Source: Cyclobacteriaceae bacterium
Lineage (GTDB): Bacteria; Bacteroidota; Bacteroidia; Cytophagales; Cyclobacteriaceae
Assembly (NCBI GenBank): GCA_016787665.1
Contig: JAEUUC010000011.1
Coordinates: 62,001 to 126,000, forward strand
Length of the DNA stretch: 64,000 nt
Reading direction: 5' to 3'
Part shown: positions 26,878 to 34,259 of the stretch, one piece after another
Numbering within the stretch: position 1 is the first letter of the stretch
How the letters are laid out: the number at the start of each line of letters is the position of its first letter
Notes under the pieces: generated by a model
The model's input: the letters and a program-made list of their open reading frames with translations, nothing else
Told to the model about the DNA's origin: nothing
The model's database searches: none
Translations under genes and position numbers: made by a program

Positions 26878-28134
26878 TTAAAGGGTTTTACAGCGAATAT
26901 GTAGAAGCGGACTAACGGCACCTGACCAACCCAGGGTGTATCGGTTATCGCGCCTCACCCCATCATCTTTAATCTGGAACTGCAAGAGGTCCATATGATT
27001 AAAAAATTGCTCGGTGTTACCATTTGAATCTGCGATCATAAGACCAATTCGGCAGTGCCCTGGGTTTAATAAATAAGGCGGAATAACAAAAGTAACCAAA
27101 AACCTAGCTGAAGTCTTGACAATTTGACTTGTGGGTTGATGCAAATCGCTTGCGATAAACGCCAGGGATTCCTCCCGATAAAGAAACATATATACAGAAA
27201 AGCCGAAGCCACCTGAATTTGAAATCTCAAATGATACTTCCAACTCTTTACCATTATCTAATTCTGCCGCTGAACCATCTTGGGTCGCTATCCAACAACG
27301 ATGAAGGCTAAAGTCCTTACCCGCTATTGGTTCCTCCAACGTTAGCGCTCGTTGTTGCTCGCTGGAGAGAACAGACAAATACTCAGAAACAGCGCGATCA
27401 GCAGTGCCAACGAAGGCCACTTGACCATCCTTCAAAATCACTCCATGTGAACAAAGACTTCGAACCGCTTCCATATTGTGGCTTACAAACAAAATGGTTC
27501 TTCCGCTCCTGCTCACATCTTCCATTTTTCTTAAGCATTTTTTCTGGAACTCGGCATCACCGACCGCCAGCACTTCATCAATAACCATGATTTCGGGATC
27601 AAGAAATGCAGCCACTGAAAACGCCAGCCGCAGTTGCATGCCGCTGGAATAGTGCTTCAATGAAGTATCCAGAAACCGCTCAACTCCACTGAAGTCTACA
27701 ATTTCATCGAATTTGGCCTCGATTTCCCTAGTTGTCATCCCTAAGAGCGAGCCGTTAAAAAAAATATTCTCACGGCCGGTTAGTTCGGGATGAAAGCCTG
27801 TGCCAACTTCCAACAAACTTGCGATCCGACCTCGAGAAACGATTCGACCCTTGGTAGGTGGCGTTATCTTTGAGAGAATTTTCAATAAAGTGGACTTGCC
27901 AGCTCCGTTGCGGCCAATAATTCCAAAAGATTCTCCTGCTTGTACGTCAAACGAAACGTTTTGAAGCGCCCAAAAATCCTCCCGCGGCACCCGTTCAAAC
28001 TTTAACGCATTCGCCAATCGCTCCCGCAGACTCAAATATCCGCCTGCTAAATGCTGAATCTGGTACTTCTTTCCAATGTTCCGTATTTCTAGTATCGGCT
28101 TCACCAACTTGGGATTAACATCATTTTCAACCAA
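26878..28134 (-). CDS. wzt: ABC transporter ATP-binding protein, Wzt type
   Basis: Wzt powers export of a lipid-linked polysaccharide through Wzm. The 418-residue product has an N-terminal ATPase: Walker A GRNGAGKST (about 74-82), the signature YSSGMQLRLA, Walker B IMVIDEVLAVGD and the switch histidine in LFVSHNME. A C-terminal domain (about 265-418) of beta-strand character follows; in homologues such domains bind the modified end of the glycan and gate export. The presence of this domain and of two methyltransferases suggests chain-length control through terminal modification, as in the O9a system; this is inference. It sits 2 nt downstream of a methyltransferase gene. Confidence 0.92.
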   Translation of the reverse strand: MVENDVNPKLVKPILEIRNIGKKYQIQHLAGGYLSLRERLANALKFERVPREDFWALQNVSFDVQAGESFGIIGRNGAGKSTLLKILSKITPPTKGRIVSRGRIASLLEVGTGFHPELTGRENIFFNGSLLGMTTREIEAKFDEIVDFSGVERFLDTSLKHYSSGMQLRLAFSVAAFLDPEIMVIDEVLAVGDAEFQKKCLRKMEDVSRSGRTILFVSHNMEAVRSLCSHGVILKDGQVAFVGTADRAVSEYLSVLSSEQQRALTLEEPIAGKDFSLHRCWIATQDGSAAELDNGKELEVSFEISNSGGFGFSVYMFLYREESLAFIASDLHQPTSQIVKTSARFLVTFVIPPYLLNPGHCRIGLMIADSNGNTEQFFNHMDLLQFQIKDDGVRRDNRYTLGWSGAVSPLLHIRCKTL

Positions 28135-28136
28135 AT

Positions 28137-29060
28137 CTACGACTCCGATTTCCCTAACCAGACACAGAGTTGCATACCCTTATTTGTTGCTTTCATCCAC
28201 GGCTTGAGAACATAATCCAGAACACGGGGCAAAAAAGTCTCACAAACGTAATATTCATGCGAAAGTACCTGATAGTTATTGCGTTGGGCATGTTCCTGAA
28301 AGGACTTGATCCCAAACTCGTACAAATGATAGGGTTGGTGCATTGGGCTGAGATTAGTCACATAATCAGTTAGCATTAATCGGTAGTAGAGATTGAGCAT
28401 TTGACCAACCAGCCACTTTGACGAGGGGACCTCAATGTGAATAACCCCTTTAGGCTTCAGCCAGCCCAAGGCTTTCAAAATGGCATCCGATGGGTTGTAC
28501 AGGTGCTCCAATACAGCACCAAATGAAATAAAATCGAAATGATTCATGGGGTAGCTAACTTGCTCAATCATCCCCAATTGCAGTTTACCAGGGTCAATAC
28601 CCATTTTGGTTACAGCTCGATCATAAAACTGGCTGGAGGGTTCGAAGCCATACGCGTCAAAACCTGCCTTCGACAGGGCAATCATTGCCTTTCCGAGACC
28701 CGCTCCGATATCCAGGGATTTCATGCCGGGCTCAAAATGAAGTAGTTCTTTCGCTTTTCTAAGCTCATGGTGAAAGTACTGTTCCTCTACCTTGAAATAA
28801 TCTTCGCTCCAGTACGTTTCGGGTTTAACTCCGTAGTGATCCTGCAGACGAACCGGTATAGGTTGCGGATTAGAATAAATCAATTCACAATGTGAACATT
28901 TTACGATTGTAGTCGTAATCCCCACCTTGCATCTTGGATTGCCCCCTTGGGATCGATTAAGTCTTCTGCCCAAAACCTTATGATCATGTACAGGTGAGCC
29001 GCACATGTTGCAGAATTCGACATCGCTGAATCGGTACTGAAGATCACTTTTTAAACTCAT
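28137..29060 (-). CDS. SAM-dependent methyltransferase with zinc-binding N-terminus
   Basis: The 307-residue product begins with a cysteine pair FCNMCGSP (about 16-23) and a second KCSHCELIYSNPQP (about 54-67), a zinc-ribbon common in sugar C-methyltransferase-like proteins. A class I SAM domain follows with MKSLDIGAGLGKAMIAL (about 113-129), FEPSS and FDFISFGAVLEHL. The gene overlaps wzm by 4 nt and lies 2 nt before wzt, so it is embedded in the export unit. It may modify a sugar nucleotide or the end of the chain; which one is not determined. Confidence 0.88.
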   Translation of the reverse strand: MSLKSDLQYRFSDVEFCNMCGSPVHDHKVLGRRLNRSQGGNPRCKVGITTTIVKCSHCELIYSNPQPIPVRLQDHYGVKPETYWSEDYFKVEEQYFHHELRKAKELLHFEPGMKSLDIGAGLGKAMIALSKAGFDAYGFEPSSQFYDRAVTKMGIDPGKLQLGMIEQVSYPMNHFDFISFGAVLEHLYNPSDAILKALGWLKPKGVIHIEVPSSKWLVGQMLNLYYRLMLTDYVTNLSPMHQPYHLYEFGIKSFQEHAQRNNYQVLSHEYYVCETFLPRVLDYVLKPWMKATNKGMQLCVWLGKSES

Positions 29061-29962
29061 GCCAGGTCAGCAAAAAAATCTTCAGTCTTTTTAAAGTACG
29101 CCATGCCGATGAGCAGTAGAATTATTCCCGATAAGAAGCTAATGCCGAGGAAATCAAGTTGAGGAACTAGACCGGTGATTGGAAAGCGGAACAACTCGAT
29201 TGCAGCATACAAGGGCGAACATACCAAAATATACTGCAAACCCGGGTATTTGAGCATGGAGATTGGATAGATCACCGGGCTCAGAAAAAACAGCACCTGC
29301 ACCAAAAACGGAATCACATAACGGAAGTCCCTGTATTTGACATTCAATGCAGCAAATGCAGCACCTAACCCCAGCGCTGCCATCACTCCGACCAGAATGG
29401 CAAGAGGCCACACTATTAAACACAACCATGAGACAGGCTGTCGATAGAAAATCAAAATACCAACAAACAAGACTAAGGCCATAAGAAAATCAAAGAGGGC
29501 TACCAATATGGAAGATACCGGAATGATCAACCGTGGGAAGTAAATTTTTTTGATAATCTGAGCGTTGCTCACCATACTGTTTGCGGCATTTGTCAGACCG
29601 GAAGAAAACAAATTCCAAATCAAAAGACCCGAAAAGACATACACCGGGTAAGGAATATCTTGGGAGGGGACATGTAGGGTCTTACCGAAGAAAAAGGTAA
29701 AAATAGCCATCATAATCAAGGGTTGCAGAATGGCCCAAAGAAAGCCGAGTGTAGTCTGCTTGTATTTGATTTTAATGTCTCGCCAGGTAAAAAAATAAAA
29801 AAGCTCACGGTACCGCCAAAGCTCACCTGCATCAAACCAACGCTTATTCAATGGTTCGATAGCGTACTCCAGAGTGCCGGGGTTTAAGTCGTTGTTAGAG
29901 GCTGATATATTCTGGCTCAAATCTGCAACTTTGTACAAAGTTACCATGAAAATCCTTTTCAT
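29057..29962 (-). CDS. wzm: ABC transporter permease, Wzm type
   Basis: Wzm is the membrane channel of the polysaccharide ABC exporter. The 301-residue product has the ABC-2 membrane domain, with about six helices from residue 65 on. It contains the family signature FTWRDIKIKYKQTTLGFLWAI (read with the break after IKY) and KIYFPRLIIPVSSILVALF. Two start codons are possible, at 29962 and at 29947; the second would make its ATG interlock with the ATG of the divergent glycosyltransferase at 29946 (shared CATG). A palindrome with a TAACTTTG box lies just inside the coding region (29927-29943). Confidence 0.9.
   Translation of the reverse strand: MKRIFMVTLYKVADLSQNISASNNDLNPGTLEYAIEPLNKRWFDAGELWRYRELFYFFTWRDIKIKYKQTTLGFLWAILQPLIMMAIFTFFFGKTLHVPSQDIPYPVYVFSGLLIWNLFSSGLTNAANSMVSNAQIIKKIYFPRLIIPVSSILVALFDFLMALVLFVGILIFYRQPVSWLCLIVWPLAILVGVMAALGLGAAFAALNVKYRDFRYVIPFLVQVLFFLSPVIYPISMLKYPGLQYILVCSPLYAAIELFRFPITGLVPQLDFLGISFLSGIILLLIGMAYFKKTEDFFADLA
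29927..29942. promoter_or_regulatory. Perfect 16-bp palindrome at the divergent wzm/GT start
   Basis: AACTTTGTACAAAGTT reads the same on both strands. Each half contains a sequence like the Bacteroidota -7 box: CAACTTTG on the plus strand (29926-29933) and a perfect TAACTTTG on the minus strand (29936-29943). It lies 3 nt before the plus-strand GT start codon and inside the 5' end of wzm. It may be a divergent promoter core, an operator, or both. No clear -33 box was found for either direction. Confidence 0.5.
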
Positions 29963-31016
29963 AGTCCCCTATCCTCATGGCGTAATACCTTCTCAGCGAT
30001 TTAGGTTTGAGCAATATTTTGCCAGCTTGACTAGACTTGGCATTTATTATGAAATCAAACCCTTTTTTGGCCACACGGAATGGCTCACTTTTAAACAATC
30101 AGATAGTAAGGTAACCAAAGGCTGGTTGCTCATGACGGCCTTGATGAGACGAATAGCCCACGTGGTTCACGCCCGAAAGTTCGACCGGGTCTTTGTGCAT
30201 CGCGAGGCGACACCCATTGGTCCCCCATGGGCGGAGTGGATAGTCGCGCGCTTGTTAAAAATCGAGTTGATTTATGACTTTGATGACGCTATTTGGACAA
30301 CTGACCGCGAAGGAGAACCCGTTCTGGAAAAGTTGGTAAGATTCAGATCCAAAGTCAAAATGATTTGCCGCTGGAGCCACCGGGTAAGTTGTGGAAATAG
30401 CTTTTTGGCAAGCTATGCGGCCCGGTTCAATCCCCATGTCGTCATTAACCCAACCACCATTGACACTGAGACCTGGCACAACCCAACCTTGTATTCCCGA
30501 AAGCCATCTAAACGATTGACCATTGGCTGGACGGGTTCCCATTCCACAATCAAATACATCCGCGAACTGCTTCCGGTTTTTGAAGAGCTAATAATCGGTA
30601 ACCGCAATCTTCGAATCCTGGTGATTGCTGATCGCCCCCCGGATTTTGGACTCGACCTGATAGAGTTCAAGAAATGGACAAAAGAAAATGAGATTCAAGA
30701 CCTCCTGGAAATTGATATTGGTGTAATGCCTCTACCCAACAATGAGTGGACCCGTGGCAAATGTGGATTTAAGTTGCTCCAATATATGGCGCTTGGGATT
30801 CCGTCAGTAGCCGCACCGGTAGGGGTAAACGTGTCCATTCTGGACTCTTCTGCCGGCATTTTGGCCACAACACAATCAGAATGGCGTCTTGCGCTGACGC
30901 GACTAATTGCAAACCCGGAATCGAGAGAGGAAATGGGCCGTGCTGGCAAAGAAAAGGTTCTGACTACCTACTCCGTATTGGCCAACGAACGAAACTTCCT
31001 CAGCCTGTTCGCATGA
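29946..31016 (+). CDS. Glycosyltransferase, GT4-like
   Basis: The ATG at 29946 gives MKILFIVPYPHGVIPSQRFRF and a 356-residue GT-B protein. The C-terminal half has LTIGWTGSHSTIKYI (about 178-192) and DIGVMPLPNNEWTRGKCGFK followed by LLQYMALGIPSVAAPVGVN, a donor-binding segment found in a subfamily common in Bacteroidota surface-glycan clusters. It is transcribed away from wzm. Its 3' end overlaps the convergent membrane-protein gene by 49 nt. Confidence 0.88.
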   Translation: MKILFIVPYPHGVIPSQRFRFEQYFASLTRLGIYYEIKPFFGHTEWLTFKQSDSKVTKGWLLMTALMRRIAHVVHARKFDRVFVHREATPIGPPWAEWIVARLLKIELIYDFDDAIWTTDREGEPVLEKLVRFRSKVKMICRWSHRVSCGNSFLASYAARFNPHVVINPTTIDTETWHNPTLYSRKPSKRLTIGWTGSHSTIKYIRELLPVFEELIIGNRNLRILVIADRPPDFGLDLIEFKKWTKENEIQDLLEIDIGVMPLPNNEWTRGKCGFKLLQYMALGIPSVAAPVGVNVSILDSSAGILATTQSEWRLALTRLIANPESREEMGRAGKEKVLTTYSVLANERNFLSLFA

Positions 31017-32299
31017 TCCAAAATCAGAACCAATGCAATCATAAAAAAGGGCAACATTGGAATTTTGTAGCGAGAAAGCGTACCAAAATTGAAAGTGGAC
31101 ACGCCAACGGCAAATGCAAAGGATAAACTAAACACCAGACAAAAGAGGAGATGGATGTTACCCAAATATCGCGGAAGCCAGATATTAACACGAACCAGCA
31201 AGTATAGCGAGAACAACATCAACGCGAGGCTTTCCAACGAAGACAACAGCATCAGCGGATTTTTTACTTCCCACAAATACGGACGAAACAGCGTGACATT
31301 GATGGCTGCTGGTGCCAATCGAATCATTGACTCAAACGAACCATCAAGTTCGCCCAGGGTGTATCCCGATCCAGCATCACGTCCGGTCCAGTAACGAATG
31401 TCATAAGCCGTAGTCTGGGCAGTTAGTGCCAATCGGTCGATCGCATATCGATTATCCCCCTCCCCAATTTTAACCACGGCATAGTAGCCCGAAAAGAATG
31501 TTACCATTATCACCCCAGGTATTAAAAGTATCTTGGCTGCGGTTGAACGAAATTGACTTATTCGAGTACCAAATAACAATATCACCAACGCGGGCAGATA
31601 AGCCTGCAAAACAAACTTCTTAATGCTATACACAACAAACAAGCTGAGTAGCAAAAAAACGAAATTCGACAGCGTTGGCTCTCTGTTCAGGACGATCTTG
31701 TAAAAGCAAAAAGTTGAAACCCCCAATGCCGCCAGAACCAATGTATCTTTCAATACTCCACTGCCCCAAAAAAAAACCGAAGGAATAAACAGGCATGCCA
31801 GCGCCAGCCCCCGATGGGACTGCGGATACTGTTGGTAAAATGTTTGAAAAAGAAGCCAACCCCCGGCAAAACCAACGGTTGCAAAAAAAACAGCAGTTGC
31901 CGAATAGGCAGAGAACGTAATCAAATCAAAAAAAGCGGCTACCCGTACGACAAAATAGGAGTTGGGATCGTTGAAAAAGATGATTCGGGATGAATATTTA
32001 TATACACCTGCTGCGGGATCGGCAGAACCAAACAAAAGTTTGAATCCCTTTGTCGGATCATCCCAAAACGCTTCCCAAATGTGCCGGCTGCCGTGCGTGT
32101 GAAAGTTGTAGGTGTCGCCACCGGAGTAGTAGTATTGGTAAATAAAACCCAGCGCCAGGGCACCAAAGATCTTGACCAAGAGGGCCGGGAAAAAATACTT
32201 CCGGGTGACTTCATCCGTAAAGCGCGGCCGAACTGCATAAGCGCCTGCCAGCACCAAAAAGATTACGATCGGGGTTACAATCAGGTCGCGCTGCTCCAT
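30968..32299 (-). CDS. Polytopic membrane protein of unknown function
   Basis: The ATG at 32299 gives MEQRDLIVTPIVIFLVLAGAY and a 443-residue protein with about ten to eleven predicted membrane helices. Between helices are polar motifs such as YYYSGGDTYNFHTHG (about 55-70) and FIPSVFFWGSGVLKDTLV (about 170-187). The layout resembles GT-C glycosyltransferases or polysaccharide polymerases, but I do not recognise a named family. It begins 1 nt after the stop of the TPR gene, so they are coupled. Position beside glycan genes suggests a part in making or moving the glycan; this is inference. Confidence 0.72.
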   Translation of the reverse strand: MEQRDLIVTPIVIFLVLAGAYAVRPRFTDEVTRKYFFPALLVKIFGALALGFIYQYYYSGGDTYNFHTHGSRHIWEAFWDDPTKGFKLLFGSADPAAGVYKYSSRIIFFNDPNSYFVVRVAAFFDLITFSAYSATAVFFATVGFAGGWLLFQTFYQQYPQSHRGLALACLFIPSVFFWGSGVLKDTLVLAALGVSTFCFYKIVLNREPTLSNFVFLLLSLFVVYSIKKFVLQAYLPALVILLFGTRISQFRSTAAKILLIPGVIMVTFFSGYYAVVKIGEGDNRYAIDRLALTAQTTAYDIRYWTGRDAGSGYTLGELDGSFESMIRLAPAAINVTLFRPYLWEVKNPLMLLSSLESLALMLFSLYLLVRVNIWLPRYLGNIHLLFCLVFSLSFAFAVGVSTFNFGTLSRYKIPMLPFFMIALVLILDHANRLRKFRSLANTE

Positions 32300-32300
32300 A

Positions 32301-33503
32301 TCAATCGGAGTTTTTCTTTTCCATCTCGCGCAGTCGCTTCTTGGCATCCTTAAAAGCCTCATCCTTCCGGCCGGCTCTCTTCTTCGCATCTTTAAAATAC
32401 CGTTTTGCTGCCTCGCGGTTTCCCTGCCTTTGGTTGATTTCGCCCAAGGCTATGAGCGAATAGAGGTAGTACCCACTTTCGGTAGCCCCAATCTCTTCTG
32501 CATACTTCACGGCCAGTTCGTAGTGCGTTTTAGCCTCATCATATTTTCGTAAAACATCATAGTGTTGCCCCAGAAAAAATGCGGCATACCGGCCACTGGT
32601 GGCTTCGTAACCAAAACGCCCGCTATCGATAAGCGCCAAAATCTGGTGGCATTCTTTGGCCATCTCCGGAAAAGACCCGCGCGAATACAGGACCCGCGCA
32701 TAGTACCGGTGGAAATAGGGATTGCCCGGGTAAGTCTGACGCAAATACTGCGAGGCTTTGAACGCGCCAGGCTGATCATTCTCATAGCTGTTCAGTATTC
32801 GCATCAGCCACACCATCGCTTCGGTGCGCGTATAAAATGCGTTGTAGGAAACTTGCTTGAGTTGCTCCAGTCCCAATTTCTTGTCACCCTTGCGAAAGAA
32901 CCACAACAGCGGCTTTAATGCCGGGTAATTCTCCGGAACCCAAACTGAAAAGTAGTTGTACAAGGCATCTCCAAATAAAAGCTCCGGGCTCAGCTCACTC
33001 CCGGCCTTGCTCTCCTCCAGGTAGTTCAACGCCCGTTTACCCACTACAGCTGCCTTTCGCCAGTTCTTACGCTCCTCATCGGCATAGAGCCTGCCCTTGA
33101 ACCCGTAAGCGGCAGCTAAAAAGAAGGAGGCCTCTACTTTATACTCCGGTCGTTTGTCGTACAGTCGTTCGGCCACTAAAATGGCGCTGTCCATATAGGC
33201 TAAAAACCGATCATCGTAGACCGTGCTTTTGGTGTTGGGCATGATCTTCCACCACTCGCTGAGGCCCAGCAAAAAATAGGGCAACGGATGCCAGCCGTAT
33301 TTAATCTTAAAGTAGCGGAATTTGGCCTCCGCCTTGTCAAACTCGAAGTTGTAGAGATTGGTCAGGGCCTCAGCCGCCTCCAGCTGGATATCGAGATTTG
33401 AAATCAGAATGAGCGTGGAGTCACGGTTGTCGGGCCGATGGCCGGGTGTGGCGGCACAGGTCCCCACTGCGGTCATCATCAGCAAAACAACCAGGCTCTT
33501 CAT
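32301..33503 (-). CDS. Exported TPR-repeat protein
   Basis: The ATG at 33503 (MKSLVVLLMMTAVGTC) is chosen because the GTG nine bases upstream lies inside a TAGATTTG promoter box (33512-33519). The 400-residue product has a signal peptide of about 20 residues, possibly of lipoprotein type although the site before the cysteine (VGT-C) is not ideal. Several helical TPR-like units follow, for example FFLGQHYDVLRKYDEAKTHY and ALGEINQRQGNREAAKRYF near the end. The lysine- and arginine-rich tail runs over the last 40 residues. It may act as a periplasmic scaffold; it is coupled to the membrane protein downstream. Confidence 0.78.
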   Translation of the reverse strand: MKSLVVLLMMTAVGTCAATPGHRPDNRDSTLILISNLDIQLEAAEALTNLYNFEFDKAEAKFRYFKIKYGWHPLPYFLLGLSEWWKIMPNTKSTVYDDRFLAYMDSAILVAERLYDKRPEYKVEASFFLAAAYGFKGRLYADEERKNWRKAAVVGKRALNYLEESKAGSELSPELLFGDALYNYFSVWVPENYPALKPLLWFFRKGDKKLGLEQLKQVSYNAFYTRTEAMVWLMRILNSYENDQPGAFKASQYLRQTYPGNPYFHRYYARVLYSRGSFPEMAKECHQILALIDSGRFGYEATSGRYAAFFLGQHYDVLRKYDEAKTHYELAVKYAEEIGATESGYYLYSLIALGEINQRQGNREAAKRYFKDAKKRAGRKDEAFKDAKKRLREMEKKNSD

Positions 33504-33511
33504 GATCACCA

Positions 33512-33519
33512 CAAATCTA
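33512..33519 (-). promoter_or_regulatory. Possible -7 box for the TPR/membrane protein pair
   Basis: A perfect TAGATTTG on the minus strand ends 8 nt before the ATG at 33503. No good -33 box was seen 18-20 nt upstream. It helps to decide between the ATG and the upstream GTG. Confidence 0.4.
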
Positions 33520-33547
33520 ATTGAAAGAAATCACGTTAATTAGCACT

Positions 33548-34180
33548 ATGCAAGCGGAATCCGGTTGGAGCACGTTGTTCGGGGCACAGAAGCGTGTGCT
33601 ATTTATTGTACTCTGCATCAGCGCTATTCTTTTGCTTTATATCAAAAAACAATTTATCGAATATGAAACAGCCGCCTTCGAATTTCTTCAGGACCGGCCG
33701 GAGGGTGGCATCCTGCGACTGATCAGCACACTCCAGTTTATCTCCATCCCGCTGATTTACGCCTGGAAGTTCACGGTAATCGGATTTGTTCTGTGGATCG
33801 GGTGTTTCATGTTTGGCTTTCGGATTACCTATTGGCAGTGCTGGGGTGTTGCGCTGGCAGCCGAGTATGTCTTTCTGCTGCCCGAACTCATTAAAATTGG
33901 CTGGTTTTTGTTCGTTACAAATGACCCCACGCTGCTCGAAATCCGGGCGTTTTATCCTTTGTCGCTCATGAACCTGGTGAACTTCGCCACTGTGGATGTC
34001 CGGTACCACTACCCGCTAAAATCACTTAACGTTTTTGAGATCCCATACGTGTATCTGCTCGTGACGGGTTTGTTCTATTTTGCCCGGAAGCAAAAAAAGA
34101 TGATGTGGTGGATTGTGACAACATCCTACGTGCTCATCTTCTCGCTGTGGTTGGTGTTCTACATGATCGTATATAAATAG
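33548..34180 (+). CDS. Integral membrane protein of unknown function
   Basis: The 210-residue product (ATG at 33548, MQAESGWSTLFGAQKR) has about five hydrophobic spans: near residues 15-35, 55-90, 95-120, 165-180 and 185-208. It is rich in Trp, Tyr and Phe. I do not recognise a family; no catalytic motif stands out. It is divergent from the TPR gene (44 nt between starts) and 79 nt before the DUF2723 gene on the same strand, so it could share a transcript with that gene. Confidence 0.68.
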   Translation: MQAESGWSTLFGAQKRVLFIVLCISAILLLYIKKQFIEYETAAFEFLQDRPEGGILRLISTLQFISIPLIYAWKFTVIGFVLWIGCFMFGFRITYWQCWGVALAAEYVFLLPELIKIGWFLFVTNDPTLLEIRAFYPLSLMNLVNFATVDVRYHYPLKSLNVFEIPYVYLLVTGLFYFARKQKKMMWWIVTTSYVLIFSLWLVFYMIVYK

Positions 34181-34259
34181 GCCTGCCGTGACGTTGACAA
34201 TCACGCGGCCCAATAGGGTATTTTAGCTATTTTCGCCCCTTCTAACGGCCGCAACGCGC

